Assembly: GCF_005405125.1 (NCBI RefSeq)
Contig: NZ_BJDL01000032.1
Span: 1-43,753, forward strand
Direction: 5' to 3'
Length of the DNA stretch: 43,753 nucleotides
Origin: Lactiplantibacillus songbeiensis
GTDB lineage: Bacteria > Bacillota > Bacilli > Lactobacillales > Lactobacillaceae
Position numbers and translations under genes: made by a program. Below the pieces are notes generated by a model, which was given only the letters and a program-made list of their open reading frames with translations, did no database searches and was not told the DNA's origin. Below are positions 1-8,052 of the stretch, in pieces; positions within the stretch are counted from its first letter, which is position 1, and each line of letters begins with the position of its first letter.

Positions 1-76
1 CGGCTTGGAAGACCGCACTTTGGCTTCCAAACGCGGCCACCACGTTCCAGCCGATTCTGGCCCAACCAGAGTGGCA
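1..76 (-). repeat. R0: partial copy of structured intergenic repeat
   Basis: Right-hand part of a copy of the R family (full copies at R1-R6, R8, R9). The copy is cut by the window start. The internal P2 hairpin is intact: TTGGAAG at 5-11 pairs with CTTCCAA at 24-30 around the conserved loop. It is followed by the conserved GGCCACCACGTTCCAGC block and the outer stem strand ending GAGTGGCAA. Confidence 0.85.
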
Positions 77-126
77 AGTTACGCGCAATGGCCGTGAAGC
101 TGTCAGCTGTTTAACTGAAACTCTGG

Positions 127-155
127 TTGTTTCAAAGCCAGTTCTGTGCTAATCT
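127..155 (+). promoter_or_regulatory. Predicted promoter of asnS T-box transcript
   Basis: TTGTTT at 127-132, a 17 nt spacer and TAATCT at 150-155. It lies just upstream of the T-box leader, so the transcript would begin near 162. Read by eye from sigma-A consensus; not experimentally supported. Confidence 0.5.
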
Positions 156-164
156 AACAATAGT

Positions 165-445
165 TATATATCATTAAAAACAATAACAGCGGATAACGCC
201 ACATCGAAAACACCGTTTTAGCGAACTAAGGATAGTGCAAGCTTAGTCGAGTGACCGATGCTGGATAACCCCGTTGCTGTTGCGGGCTGAAAGATAGCGA
301 GTAAGCCTAGCCGTGTCCACCACGTTATCAAGTGGGAGCGTATGTTAGTACGTGAGTTAAAGTTGATTTTTAATTTAAAAATAATTTGGGTGGTACCGCG
401 GAAAGACCTTTCGTCCCTTGTGATAGGGATGATGGGTCTTTTTTG
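165..445 (+). promoter_or_regulatory. T-box riboswitch leader upstream of asnS
   Basis: The leader carries the canonical T-box sequence GGGTGGTACCGCGG at 388-401. It is followed at once by a terminator hairpin (arms about 402-418 and 423-440) and a T run ending near 445. In T-box leaders, uncharged tRNA pairs with a specifier codon in stem I and, through its 3' end, with the TGGN of the T-box, and this favours the antiterminator. An AAC triplet that could be the Asn specifier lies at 267-269, but I could not fold stem I by hand to confirm its position. The location directly upstream of an asparaginyl-tRNA synthetase gene fits Asn starvation control. Confidence 0.9.
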
Positions 446-467
446 TACCACACGAAAGGGGTATATT

Positions 468-1859
468 ATGCAGGAAGTGTTAGTTAAAGATTTATTCGCT
501 GGCGAACAAATCGCCGAAGACGTGACTGTTGCCTTGACCGGTTGGGTTAAGACTGTGCGGGGATCTAAGCGTGTTGGGTTCATTGAATTAAGTGATGGGA
601 CAACCATCAAGAATGCCCAAATCGTCATGCAAAGTGATTTGGATAACTATGACGACTTGAAGAAGTTGCCATTAAGTTCCACGATCCGGGTTGAAGGTAC
701 GGTCGTTTATACGCCCGATGCCAAACAACCTTTTGAAATTCATGCCGAAAAAATTACTTTAGAAGGGGCTTCTGATAACGACTATCCGTTACAAAAAAAG
801 AAGCATTCGTATGAATATTTGCGGACGATGGCACATTTACGTCCTCGGACCAACACGTTTTATGCGGTGTTCCGGATTCGCTCATTAGCTGCTTTTGCCA
901 TTCACCAGTATTTGCAAGAACATGGTTTCACCTACGTTAACACTCCAATTATCACCAGCAGTGATAGTGAAGGTGCCGGTGAAATGTTCCGGGTCACGAC
1001 TTTGGACATGAACAACTTACCAAAGACGGACGACGGTAAAGTGGATGACAGCAAAGATTTCTTCAAGAAAGAAACCAACTTAACGGTTAGTGGTCAATTG
1101 CCAGTTGAATCGTTTGCCTTAGCTTTACGGAACGTTTATACCTTTGGCCCAACTTTCCGGGCTGAAAACTCACATACGTCTCGGCACGCTAGTGAATTCT
1201 GGATGATCGAACCTGAAATGGCCTTTGCTGATTTGGATGACACGATTGCCGTCTCCGAAGAATTACTGAAGTATGTGGTTAGTTACTTATTAGACCATGC
1301 CAAAGACGAACTCGATTTCTTGAATGGTGCTGTTGATGAACACTTACTCGATCGGTTACACAACACGATTGATGAAAAGTTCGCGCGGATTACGTATACG
1401 CAGGCGATTGAAGAATTGAAGAAAGCCCCAGTTAAGTTCGATGTGCCCGTCTCATGGGGCTTGGACTTACAAGCTGAACATGAACGTTATTTGTGTGAAC
1501 AAGTTTATAAACGGCCAACGTTCTTAACCGATTACCCACGCGAAATCAAAGCATTCTACATGCGTGATAACGATGACGGTAAGACGGTTGCGGCCGCGGA
1601 CTTGTTAGTGCCACAAATCGGTGAATTAATTGGTGGGAGCCAACGTGAAGAACGGCAGGCCCAATTAGCTGAAAAGATTAAAGAATACAACTTGCCACCC
1701 GAAGAATACGCTTGGTATTTGGAACTTCGGAAGTACGGTGAAACTGTACATTCTGGTTTCGGGATTGGCTTTGAACGTCTCTTGATGTATGTCACTGGGA
1801 TGGAAAACATTCGCGATGTGATCCCTTACCCACGGACACCAGGGAACGCTGAATTTTAA
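468..1859 (+). CDS. asnS: Asparaginyl-tRNA synthetase
   Basis: 463 aa class IIb aminoacyl-tRNA synthetase that charges tRNA-Asn in the cytoplasm. Residues about 19-110 form the OB-fold anticodon-binding domain ([18 protein letters not shown]). Motif 2 is seen near residues 228-248 ([11 protein letters not shown]). Motif 3 is near 425-440 ([12 protein letters not shown]). The end TPGNAEF is typical of AsnRS. The ATG at 468 is chosen because AAAGGGG lies about 8 nt upstream and the terminator of the T-box ends just before it. The longer open frame from 342 runs through the T-box and is not coding. Transcription is controlled by the T-box and ends at the hairpin at 1872-1903. Confidence 0.96.
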   Translation: MQEVLVKDLFAGEQIAEDVTVALTGWVKTVRGSKRVGFIELSDGTTIKNAQIVMQSDLDNYDDLKKLPLSSTIRVEGTVVYTPDAKQPFEIHAEKITLEGASDNDYPLQKKKHSYEYLRTMAHLRPRTNTFYAVFRIRSLAAFAIHQYLQEHGFTYVNTPIITSSDSEGAGEMFRVTTLDMNNLPKTDDGKVDDSKDFFKKETNLTVSGQLPVESFALALRNVYTFGPTFRAENSHTSRHASEFWMIEPEMAFADLDDTIAVSEELLKYVVSYLLDHAKDELDFLNGAVDEHLLDRLHNTIDEKFARITYTQAIEELKKAPVKFDVPVSWGLDLQAEHERYLCEQVYKRPTFLTDYPREIKAFYMRDNDDGKTVAAADLLVPQIGELIGGSQREERQAQLAEKIKEYNLPPEEYAWYLELRKYGETVHSGFGIGFERLLMYVTGMENIRDVIPYPRTPGNAEF

Positions 1860-1871
1860 TCAGGTAATAAT

Positions 1872-1903
1872 GATTCCTCGCAATTATTGCGGGGAATTTT
1901 TTT
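1872..1903 (+). terminator. Intrinsic terminator of asnS
   Basis: ATTCCTCGCAA and TTGCGGGGAAT form an 11 bp stem with one wobble pair and a short loop, followed by seven T. It lies 13 nt after the asnS stop. Confidence 0.9.
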
Positions 1904-1942
1904 GTCATAATCCTTTGAAAAGGATAGGGTTCGGATTAATTT

Positions 1943-2095
1943 GCCGCTCCGGGTGGCCGGGATTGACGCTGGAACGTGGTGGCCACGTTTGCAAGCCACA
2001 GGGCGGTCTTGCAAGCCGGGCTTTGACTAATCCGAGAAACCCACTCGGCTAAGTCAAATTTCACCACTGAGCGTCATCCAGTCCGCCCTGCGCTA
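1943..2095 (+). repeat. R1: structured intergenic repeat, forward orientation
   Basis: A full copy of the R family. The outer stem pairs GGATTGACGCT with AGCGTCATCC. Inside it GTGGTG (1976-1981) pairs with CACCAC (2062-2067). P2 is TTGCAAG 1989-1995 with CTTGCAA 2008-2014. P3 is TTTGACT 2022-2028 with AGTCAAA 2052-2058, plus CCGAG/CTCGG. An open frame of about 60 codons overlaps it, but it has no ribosome binding site and repeats no known protein. Confidence 0.85.
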
Positions 2096-2345
2096 GTTGA
2101 GTGCCAGCTAATGAATTAGTATTATTGACTAAATAGGTTGATTTTGCGTTGTAGATCTGGTCGTCATGGTTATGTTGATTACTGGTAAGTTAGTGATTAG
2201 TCTCAATTCGGATAGTGTTTAAATTGAAATTCACGGAATACTTGGTGTTAGTTAGGCTAAGGGTTACTTTCCAACGATACGGTTGACTATTTTAGACATT
2301 AACCTCTAATTATACTGGTAGCTTCATAGCATCGACTTAATTAAC
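2096..2345. other. Spacer between R1 and R2, no gene seen
   Basis: AT-rich spacer between the convergent asnS and MerR genes. I see no ribosome binding site with an open frame, no strong hairpin and no recognisable gene remnant. Confidence 0.5.
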
Positions 2346-2491
2346 GTCGGGCGGTCCAGAATTGGCTCAGTGGTGTCGTTTGACTTAGCCGGTGACTTTC
2401 CGGGTTAGTCAAAGCCCGGCTTATGAGACCGCACTGTGGCTCATAAACGCGGCCACCACATTCCAGCCGATTCTGGGCCAACCAGAGTGGC
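2346..2491 (-). repeat. R2: structured intergenic repeat, reverse orientation
   Basis: Reverse-oriented R copy, facing R1. The outer stem pairs CCAGAATTGGCT (2356-2367) with AGCCGATTCTGG (2465-2476). P3 arms are TTTGACTTA and TAGTCAAA with CCGG/CCGG inside. P2 is TTATGAG 2421-2427 with CTCATAA 2440-2446. It ends about 24 bp after the stop codon of the MerR gene. Confidence 0.85.
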
Positions 2492-2515
2492 AAAAAAACG
2501 CTAACTTAGAATTGG

Positions 2516-3322
2516 TTATTGAAGTTGATATTGCAAGCGGACTAAATCTGAAGCACCCTTACTAGTGAATTGTTCGTCCAGGTTCATTTGCCAGAGTTGG
2601 TCGCTAATTTTGAGCTGCTTTTTCTGGATGTATTCGGCTAAAATCTGTAAGGAAACACAGATATTTTTCATATCGTTAGTCGTGTCGATGGCCACATATT
2701 GACCGGCCGGCTTTTGCAATAATGGCAGGTCTCCCGTATCGGTACGGGCATCAATGGCTTTTAAGATACAAAAGGATGCGGTGGGATAACCGTTGGCGTC
2801 ACTCTGAGGTAATTGCGTCAAAAAGCCAGAATCCTGCTGGTTGACTAGCTTGAGCTTACCTAATTGGGCATAAAAGTCCGTGTAGATTTCGGCGACTTCA
2901 GCTTCGGTACAGGCGACTGATTGGCGTGAGCGACAGAACTGGGTGGCTGGAGCGGTGGTGATGAATGGCTGATTCCGGGCCACGGATTCAGTTGGTGTCA
3001 CTTGATCAAAGCGCGTCTGTAAGGTTGTCTTAAGGATGCTTAAATGGTCAATCTGTTCATCAATCTTGGCTAAGATAGCTTTTAAGTCCGTGTCTAGTGA
3101 GTTGGTCCGCCGGTCATTGTTTAGTTGTTGAATGGCAGCAATCGACAGCCCTAAGTGCCGTAATTCTAAAATAAAAGTCAATTCGTAAAGTTGGTCGTAG
3201 GCATAATACCGGTAGCCATTTTCAGCGACCCGTTTGGGCTTAAACAAGCCCTTTTCATCATAAAAAATTAGTGTCCGCCGGGTCGTCCCCGCTAACTGGG
3301 CAAATTTCTGAATAGTTAACAT
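2516..3322 (-). CDS. MerR family transcriptional regulator with effector-binding domain
   Basis: 268 aa. Residues 2-70 are a MerR winged helix-turn-helix (LTIQKFAQLAGTTRRTLIFY, then NGYRYY). Residues about 75-108 form the dimerising coiled coil. Residues about 110-268 resemble the GyrI-like/BmrR-type effector-binding fold, so the signal is probably a small hydrophobic compound; the ligand is unknown. ATG at 3322 is preferred over TTG at 3325 because GAGGTG lies 5 nt upstream of the ATG. It is divergent from the MDR dehydrogenase at 3414, with a MerR-type operator between them at 3344-3374, so it most likely activates that operon. Confidence 0.9.
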   Translation of the reverse strand: MLTIQKFAQLAGTTRRTLIFYDEKGLFKPKRVAENGYRYYAYDQLYELTFILELRHLGLSIAAIQQLNNDRRTNSLDTDLKAILAKIDEQIDHLSILKTTLQTRFDQVTPTESVARNQPFITTAPATQFCRSRQSVACTEAEVAEIYTDFYAQLGKLKLVNQQDSGFLTQLPQSDANGYPTASFCILKAIDARTDTGDLPLLQKPAGQYVAIDTTNDMKNICVSLQILAEYIQKKQLKISDQLWQMNLDEQFTSKGASDLVRLQYQLQ

Positions 3323-3343
3323 CAAAGCACCTCAAATTAAAAC

Positions 3344-3374
3344 TTGACTGTAACGTTACGTTACACTCTATACT
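3344..3374 (+). promoter_or_regulatory. MerR-type promoter/operator with 19 bp spacer
   Basis: TTGACT (3344-3349) and TATACT (3369-3374) are separated by 19 bp, longer than the usual 17. The spacer contains the perfect palindrome GTAACGT-T-ACGTTAC at 3350-3364. This is the classic arrangement in which a MerR regulator untwists an over-long spacer. It drives the genes at 3414 and 4351. Confidence 0.85.
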
Positions 3375-3413
3375 TAGTTTATTGAAAAAGCAAAATAATT
3401 GGAGGATGATTTT

Positions 3414-4358
3414 ATGCGTGCAGTAGTTATTGATAAGCCTGGAGATCCTGATGTGATGCACTTAGTTAACCGGCCCATTCCAGTGGCAACTGACCATCAG
3501 TCCGTGATGCGGATTCATGCGTTTGGCGTCCATCGCTATGAAGCTTTGACCCGAGCAGGCGGGTCGCCTTCAGTTAAGTTTCCCCGGGTAATTGGGGTCG
3601 AAGCTGTTGGTGAGATCGATCAAGTTTCAGCCAATAGTTCCTTAAAAGTTGGTCAAAAAGTCGTGACGATGATGGGCGGCTTTGGTCGAGAAGTCGATGG
3701 CAGTTATCAAGATTATGCGTTGGTCGATGATGTGAATCTATATCCGGTTGATTTCGATGGTGATTGGGTGACCTTAGCGCAATACCCAGAAAACTTTTAC
3801 ACGGCAATGGGGGCCATTGACTCACTAAAGTTAAAAGCAGGTCAAACGTTATTAGTTCGTGGTGGGACAAGTGCAGTTGGGCTAGCGGCAATCAAGTTAG
3901 CCAAAGTCATGGGCTTAACGGTTACAGCCACAACGCGCCGGCAACCGCAATTAGCCGCACTGATCGATAATGGCGCGGATCAAGCGGTGTTAGATGTTGG
4001 TAATCAATTGGATACGGATGCACAGTTCGATGGGATCATTGATCTAGTCGGGACGGTCACGTTAACAAATTCGATTGCCCATCTGAATCCTGGTGGCGGG
4101 GTTTCTTTAGTTGGCTTGTTAGCGGGCGAATGGGTTGTTAAGAACTTCAATCCTTTCACGTTGGCCGGCAAGACGTTAACCGTCTTTGATTCCACGGACG
4201 TTCAGCAATCGCTGATTGATGAAATGTTCAAATTGATCAATCAGTATCATCTTTCAATCCCAATTGCACGGGTCTTTAAACTTGAAGATATCGTGGCAGC
4301 GCATGAATATGTGATGGCGAGCCGTGAATTGGGTCAAGTCATTGTGGATAATGACTGA
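3414..4358 (+). CDS. NADPH:quinone oxidoreductase-like MDR family protein
   Basis: 314 aa zinc-independent medium-chain dehydrogenase/reductase. The N-terminal GroES-like domain starts MRAVVIDKPGDPDVM. The Rossmann NADPH-binding segment is near residues 143-165 (LLVRGGTSAVGLAAIKLAK). I see no catalytic or structural zinc cysteines, which is typical of quinone reductases and enoyl reductases of this group. ATG at 3414 follows GGAGG at 3401-3405 with 8 nt spacing. It is controlled by the divergent MerR protein and overlaps the next gene by 8 nt. A role in redox or electrophile detoxification is inferred from family and regulator. Confidence 0.87.
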   Translation: MRAVVIDKPGDPDVMHLVNRPIPVATDHQSVMRIHAFGVHRYEALTRAGGSPSVKFPRVIGVEAVGEIDQVSANSSLKVGQKVVTMMGGFGREVDGSYQDYALVDDVNLYPVDFDGDWVTLAQYPENFYTAMGAIDSLKLKAGQTLLVRGGTSAVGLAAIKLAKVMGLTVTATTRRQPQLAALIDNGADQAVLDVGNQLDTDAQFDGIIDLVGTVTLTNSIAHLNPGGGVSLVGLLAGEWVVKNFNPFTLAGKTLTVFDSTDVQQSLIDEMFKLINQYHLSIPIARVFKLEDIVAAHEYVMASRELGQVIVDND

Positions 4359-4692
4359 AAATGACCTGATTAAGCTGGTGCTTGCCCAGACGGATGGGTA
4401 TCTGGATTTTCCATTTAATCGGCCTGGTCAAAAGGCAACGGTTATTTTCTCAGTCATTAAGCACCATCGTAATGGTAAAATCATCGCGATGGTCTATACC
4501 CAGGATGGGCAAGTGTTGATTGATGTTAAATTAACGCCGGCTCAAAATGAAGCATTGCGCTTATCAGCGGGCGTCGAACCGGGGCGTCATCTGAATAACC
4601 GATATTGGACGACGATTAAGGTTAACGTGACGGTAGTTTCAACTGTCGAATTGAAAAATATTATTAGGGAAAGCGCGCGGTTGACGCGTTAA
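4351..4692 (+). CDS. MmcQ/YjbR-like protein
   Basis: 113 aa with the compact YjbR pattern: an early FPF motif (residues about 19-23), basic KHHRNGK, and a late NNRYWTTIKVN segment before a C-terminal helix. The family has a CyaY-like double-wing fold, is often annotated as DNA-binding, and has no firm biochemical role. The ATG at 4351 overlaps the 3' end of the MDR gene and there is no clear Shine-Dalgarno, so it is probably translationally coupled. A longer start at 4324 (TTG) is less likely. The shared operon suggests the same MerR control. Confidence 0.75.
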   Translation: MTENDLIKLVLAQTDGYLDFPFNRPGQKATVIFSVIKHHRNGKIIAMVYTQDGQVLIDVKLTPAQNEALRLSAGVEPGRHLNNRYWTTIKVNVTVVSTVELKNIIRESARLTR

Positions 4693-4706
4693 GAATTAAA
4701 TTTAAG

Positions 4707-4747
4707 GTAGCTAAAACTTGTAGCATAGTGCGTTTTAGCTACTTTTT
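4707..4747 (+). terminator. Intrinsic terminator
   Basis: GTAGCTAAAAC (4707-4717) and GTTTTAGCTAC (4732-4742) form a perfect 11 bp stem followed by TTTTT. It ends the MDR-YjbR operon. Confidence 0.93.
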
Positions 4748-4809
4748 GTGTGCTTAAATTGTTTTTATTCACAAAAGGAATTGTCGCTGTTAAAAAAGTA
4801 TGTTATTTT

Positions 4810-4843
4810 GTTGTTAACCAATAAACAAATAAAGGTTAACAAC
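4810..4843 (+). promoter_or_regulatory. BirA (biotin repressor) operator
   Basis: GTTGTTAACC (4810-4819) and GGTTAACAAC (4834-4843) are perfect inverted repeats separated by 14 bp. This matches the known Firmicutes BirA box (TTGTTAACC-N14-GGTTAACAA). It lies 15 bp before the bioY start, so biotinyl-AMP-bound BirA would repress bioY. Confidence 0.9.
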
Positions 4844-4858
4844 TTAGGAGTGAGTTAA

Positions 4859-5416
4859 ATGGACAAATCAACGGTACCGCTGACATCACGCACGATTACC
4901 CAAATGGGTTTATTCTTAGCACTAATTATTGTTTCAGGCATGTTTGCATTACCCATCCCCGGATTGGGGGTGCCGGTCGTGCTACAAAATATGGTCATTA
5001 TGCTAGCCGGGAGCCTACTGGGAAAGAAGGTAGGTCTGTTGACGAATGGCCTCTTTTTATTATTGGCTTTCGCTGGGCTACCTTTATTAGCTGGTGGTCG
5101 TGGGGGTGCGGCGGTTTTCTTAAGTCCCAGTAGTGGCTTTTTGTTAGGTTATCTAGTTTGTGTGCCAGTCATTAGCAGTTTATCAGGCTGGCTTGGAACT
5201 CAGCACTTCTGGCAGTTGTTTATTGTCTATGTCATCGGTGGCGCCCTGTGTATTAACTTTTTTGGCAGTTTTTCGTTAGCTTACTATAGTCATTTAAGCT
5301 GGGTAAACGGCTTGAAGATGGCGGCAGCTTTTGTGCCCTTGGATATGGTCAAAGCCGCTTTGGCAGCATGGTTACAATTACGGTTGCAAGGCATCTTACA
5401 TTTTGAAACTAAATGA
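4859..5416 (+). CDS. bioY: Biotin transporter S component BioY
   Basis: 185 aa integral membrane protein with about six hydrophobic segments. BioY features are visible: the N-terminal TQMGLFLALIIVSG helix, IPGLGVPVVLQNMVIMLAG, GLPLLAGGRGG and SPSSGFLLGY. It is the substrate-binding subunit of a group II ECF transporter and uses the shared EcfAA'T module, which is encoded elsewhere. ATG at 4859 follows TTAGGAGTGAG. It is a single-gene unit under a BirA box, so uptake is expected to rise when biotin is scarce. Confidence 0.95.
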   Translation: MDKSTVPLTSRTITQMGLFLALIIVSGMFALPIPGLGVPVVLQNMVIMLAGSLLGKKVGLLTNGLFLLLAFAGLPLLAGGRGGAAVFLSPSSGFLLGYLVCVPVISSLSGWLGTQHFWQLFIVYVIGGALCINFFGSFSLAYYSHLSWVNGLKMAAAFVPLDMVKAALAAWLQLRLQGILHFETK

Positions 5417-5436
5417 TGGGCTATGTTTTTTAGCAC

Positions 5437-5484
5437 TCAAAAAAGCTACTCATGACAAGCAATCCGCTTATCATGAGTAGCTTT
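5437..5484 (-). terminator. Bidirectional terminator between bioY and hflX
   Basis: AAAGCTACTCATGA (5442-5455) and TCATGAGTAGCTTT (5471-5484) form a 14 bp perfect stem. The run of six T is on the minus strand, so it serves mainly hflX. It could also stop bioY transcripts. Confidence 0.85.
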
Positions 5485-5499
5485 AGTTAACCTATCAGC

Positions 5500-6786
5500 T
5501 TAAGCTGGGGTGACAATATATTTAGCATAGCGTTGGGCATCAACAGCGTTCAGTTCCACGGTGAGTTGCGTCCCGTCAGCCAAGTAATCAGTCTTTAAAA
5601 TATTGGCATGGTCGTTCAAGTAAGCCACCACATCACCATCATTGAATGGAATCAAGAGGGTCGTCGTGATGTAATCCTTGAAGACTTTCGCTTTGATCAT
5701 CTTGGTCAACACTTGAATGGATTTTCCATCCTTAGCCGCGTAAATCAATTGGTCATCGGTTTGGTTCGGATAATTAGCTTCAGTCAGATCGGCTTTGTTG
5801 TAGGCATACAACATTGGCACATCGTGGACGCCGATTGCTTTTAAGGTTTCTTCCGTCGTCGCCATCATTTCCTTGTAATGTGGGTCGGCATAGTCGATGA
5901 CTTGGATCAATAAGTCAGCGTTAGCGGCCTCAGATAAGGTCGAACGGAAAGCATTGATCAAGTTATGCGGCAAGTTGCTGACAAACCCAACGGTATCACT
6001 CAATAACAATTGTTTGTTATCAGGAAAAGTCAATTGGCGAATGCTGGTATCCAAGGTGGCGAACAGCATGTTCTTTTCAAAGACTTGCTTATCTTCACCC
6101 TTACCAAAGAGCTTGACTAAGCCGTTCATCGTTGTTGACTTCCCAGCGTTGGTATAGCCGACTAATGCGACGTTTGGTAGCCCGGCCTTATCACGTTGTG
6201 CCCGGCGAACTTCTTCATCTTTGTTCAATTCCTTTAGTTCATGCTTGGCGTGGCTAATCCGATCTTGAATCGTCCGACGATTTAATTCAAGTTGGGTTTC
6301 ACCAGAACCACGGTTGGTAAAGCCCCCGCCACCACCAGCAGCGGCCCCGGCTTGTTGGTCCAGCCGGTTAGAAATGCTAGTCCGTAAACGTGGTAATTGA
6401 TATTGTAATTGGGCAATCTTAACTTGTAACTTGGCTTCTTTACTACGAGCGCGGTTACCGAAAATTTCCAAAATCAATCCTGTGCGGTCGATGATTTGTA
6501 ATCCAGTCTCGGTCTCTAAGTTCCGAATCTGACTAGGGGTCAAATCAGCGTTGACAATCATGATGTTCAGTTCCTTGGCTTCCGCCATTTCTTTAATTTC
6601 GACAACTTTCCCTTTACCGAAGAAAGTCGCAGGATTGGGTTTTTCTAAGTTTTGATCGATGCGTAAAGCCGCTTCCATGTGGTTCGCTTCGACTAACGCT
6701 TCTAGCTCTGACATCGCGTAGTCATAGTTGGCGACGGTTTTGTTCATGCCGGCGATAATGACTGGTTGGATAAATGTTTCGGACAT
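5500..6786 (-). CDS. hflX: GTPase HflX
   Basis: 428 aa ribosome-associated GTPase that rescues or splits stalled ribosomes in stress. The N-terminal HflX domain (about 1-185) contains the PNPATFFGKGKV segment, and a glycine-rich stretch precedes RGSGETQLELNRR. G1 is GYTNAGKST (about 205-213), G3 is DTVGF (about 262-266) and G4 is NKAD (about 330). ATG at 6786 follows AGGAG. It is divergent from the Nudix gene, and their promoters overlap in the short spacer. Confidence 0.95.
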   Translation of the reverse strand: MSETFIQPVIIAGMNKTVANYDYAMSELEALVEANHMEAALRIDQNLEKPNPATFFGKGKVVEIKEMAEAKELNIMIVNADLTPSQIRNLETETGLQIIDRTGLILEIFGNRARSKEAKLQVKIAQLQYQLPRLRTSISNRLDQQAGAAAGGGGGFTNRGSGETQLELNRRTIQDRISHAKHELKELNKDEEVRRAQRDKAGLPNVALVGYTNAGKSTTMNGLVKLFGKGEDKQVFEKNMLFATLDTSIRQLTFPDNKQLLLSDTVGFVSNLPHNLINAFRSTLSEAANADLLIQVIDYADPHYKEMMATTEETLKAIGVHDVPMLYAYNKADLTEANYPNQTDDQLIYAAKDGKSIQVLTKMIKAKVFKDYITTTLLIPFNDGDVVAYLNDHANILKTDYLADGTQLTVELNAVDAQRYAKYIVTPA

Positions 6787-6873
6787 TCAATCACGCTCCT
6801 CATGTTATAGTAGTTTAAGTATAACATGGCGCATCGAAATATTAATGATGTGAGTATTATGGGAGTGATAAGA

Positions 6874-7311
6874 TTGGGATATGTCTTAGACTTACGGCAA
6901 AAAGTAGGGCATCAACCACTCGTGGTGATCGGCGCTGCGGTGATAGCGACTAATCCGGCTGGGCAATTATTGTTAGTTAAGCGGACTGACAATAACCAGT
7001 GGGGGTTGCCTGCTGGTTCCACGGAACCGGGTGAAACCACCGTCCAAACGGCCCAACGTGAATTACGTGAGGAAACTGGTTTAACGGTGGCCGACCTGCG
7101 ATTAGTCAACGTGTACAGTGGGCCGAAGATGCATTATGTCTATCCGAATGGGGATGTAATCGACAGCGTGACGATCTTGTATCGCGGGCAGGTTGCTGGG
7201 GGGCAATTGGTAACTGCCACTGATGAAACATCGCAGGCCAAGTACTTTGACCCAGCCAAACTGCCGTCAGCGTTGACCCCTTTAACGGCTTACATGCTGT
7301 CAAGTCTGTGA
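6874..7311 (+). CDS. Nudix hydrolase
   Basis: 145 aa. The Nudix box G-x5-E-x7-REUxEExGU is complete (GSTEPGE, then RELREETGL, residues about 48-70), so it should hydrolyse a nucleoside-diphosphate-linked substrate with a divalent metal. The substrate is not predictable from sequence. I choose TTG at 6874: GGAGTGA lies 5 nt upstream, and the resulting start MGYVLDLRQKVGHQPL is how many proteins of this subfamily begin. An in-frame ATG at 6826 would add 16 residues, but it sits on a TATAAC promoter element with no ribosome binding site. Confidence 0.85.
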   Translation: MGYVLDLRQKVGHQPLVVIGAAVIATNPAGQLLLVKRTDNNQWGLPAGSTEPGETTVQTAQRELREETGLTVADLRLVNVYSGPKMHYVYPNGDVIDSVTILYRGQVAGGQLVTATDETSQAKYFDPAKLPSALTPLTAYMLSSL

Positions 7312-7335
7312 ACTTGACGGGTAATTTTAAATTTG

Positions 7336-7437
7336 CTAGAGTAAGGGTATTAATTAAATAATAACTGTCGCCGGACAGCGTGCGTCAACTTCCATAGGTC
7401 ATTGCGGAAGTTGGCAATCGTTGGCCGGCTTTTTATT
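7336..7437 (+). promoter_or_regulatory. Structured leader with terminator before SMR gene
   Basis: A nested structure directly precedes the SMR ribosome binding site. Outer arms GCCGG (7370-7374) and CCGGC (7425-7429) enclose a perfect 8 bp hairpin, CAACTTCC (7386-7393) with GGAAGTTG (7406-7413). A T-rich run follows, and AGGAGG begins only about 10 nt after the stem. A terminator this close to the Shine-Dalgarno of its own gene suggests attenuation or a riboswitch expression platform. SugE-type exporters are often controlled by guanidine riboswitches, but I could not match the guanidine-I consensus. Confidence 0.5.
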
Positions 7438-7452
7438 TAGGAGGAAATGAGC

Positions 7453-7767
7453 ATGACATGGATTTATTTAGTAGTTGCCGGGTTGTTTGAAGTGGCTTGG
7501 GCAACGATGATGAAGTTGAGTAATGGATTTAGTCACTTAGGTTATGCGGTTGCCACGGTGATCGGGATGATTTTAAGCTTCGGTTTTTTAGCGTTAGCAA
7601 CGAAACACTTGCCGTTAAGTATCGCTTATCCCATCTGGACTGGAATTGGCGCAGTCGGGGCGATTCTTGTGGGGCTGGTATTCTTTAAGGAGCCCATTGC
7701 GCCGATGACGTGGGTCTTTATTGCGATGCTGATTATTGGGATTATCGGCATTAAAGTGACGAGCTAG
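7453..7767 (+). CDS. sugE: SMR family transporter, SugE/Gdx type
   Basis: 104 aa, four transmembrane helices. The conserved membrane glutamate is in LFEVAWA near residue 13, and the family motif WTGIGAVGA with FKEP is in the second half. The order of motifs (EVAWA, LPLSIAYPIWTGIGAVGA, IIGIIGIK) matches the SugE/Gdx branch, known to export guanidinium and some quaternary ammonium compounds, rather than EmrE. Start ATG 7453 is preferred because AGGAGG (7439-7444) is 8 nt away; ATG 7447 is only 2 nt away. Expression is probably set by the leader at 7336-7437. Confidence 0.87.
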   Translation: MTWIYLVVAGLFEVAWATMMKLSNGFSHLGYAVATVIGMILSFGFLALATKHLPLSIAYPIWTGIGAVGAILVGLVFFKEPIAPMTWVFIAMLIIGIIGIKVTS

Positions 7768-7780
7768 CGACGGGTAAAAA

Positions 7781-7930
7781 CGCTCCGGTTGGGCTGGATT
7801 GACGCTGGAACGTGGTGGCCACGTTTGCGAGCCAAAGTGCGGTCTCGCAAGCCGGGCTTTTACTAGGTCGGAAAGCCCATCCAACCAAGTGAAATTTCAC
7901 CACTGAGCATCATCCAGCCCAACCTGCGCT
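7781..7930 (+). repeat. R3: structured intergenic repeat, forward orientation
   Basis: Unpaired full copy. The outer stem is the longest perfect one: GGTTGGGCTGGAT near the left end pairs with ATCCAGCCCAACC at 7912-7924. P2 is TTGCGAG 7825-7831 with CTCGCAA 7844-7850. P3 is weaker, with several wobble pairs. It lies between the convergent SMR and histidine phosphatase genes. Confidence 0.85.
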
Positions 7931-8010
7931 AAATAGTAGTCAACGAGTATGCTGTTTAATGGTAGTAGATAGAATTTAGTCATTAAAAGTGTATATGATG
8001 AACGATGTCT

Positions 8011-8042
8011 AAAAAAACGCGCTACCAATTATCGGTAACGCG
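8011..8042 (-). terminator. Intrinsic terminator of the phosphatase pair
   Basis: On the minus strand CGCGTTACC pairs with GGTAGCGCG (one wobble) around a short loop, followed by seven T. It lies 10 nt after the stop of the gene at 8053. Confidence 0.85.
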
Positions 8043-8052
8043 ATTACTAAAT

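Noticed and set aside
1870-2052. 60-codon open frame on the plus strand after asnS
   Set aside because: It lies in the terminator and repeat R1 and has no ribosome binding site; the same sequence recurs in other R copies without the frame.
7336-7437. Guanidine-I (ykkC) riboswitch call for the SMR leader
   Set aside because: The conserved guanidine-I blocks are not visible; only a generic structured leader can be supported.
7615-7884. 89-codon minus-strand frame
   Set aside because: Shadow of the SMR gene and repeat R3 on the other strand.
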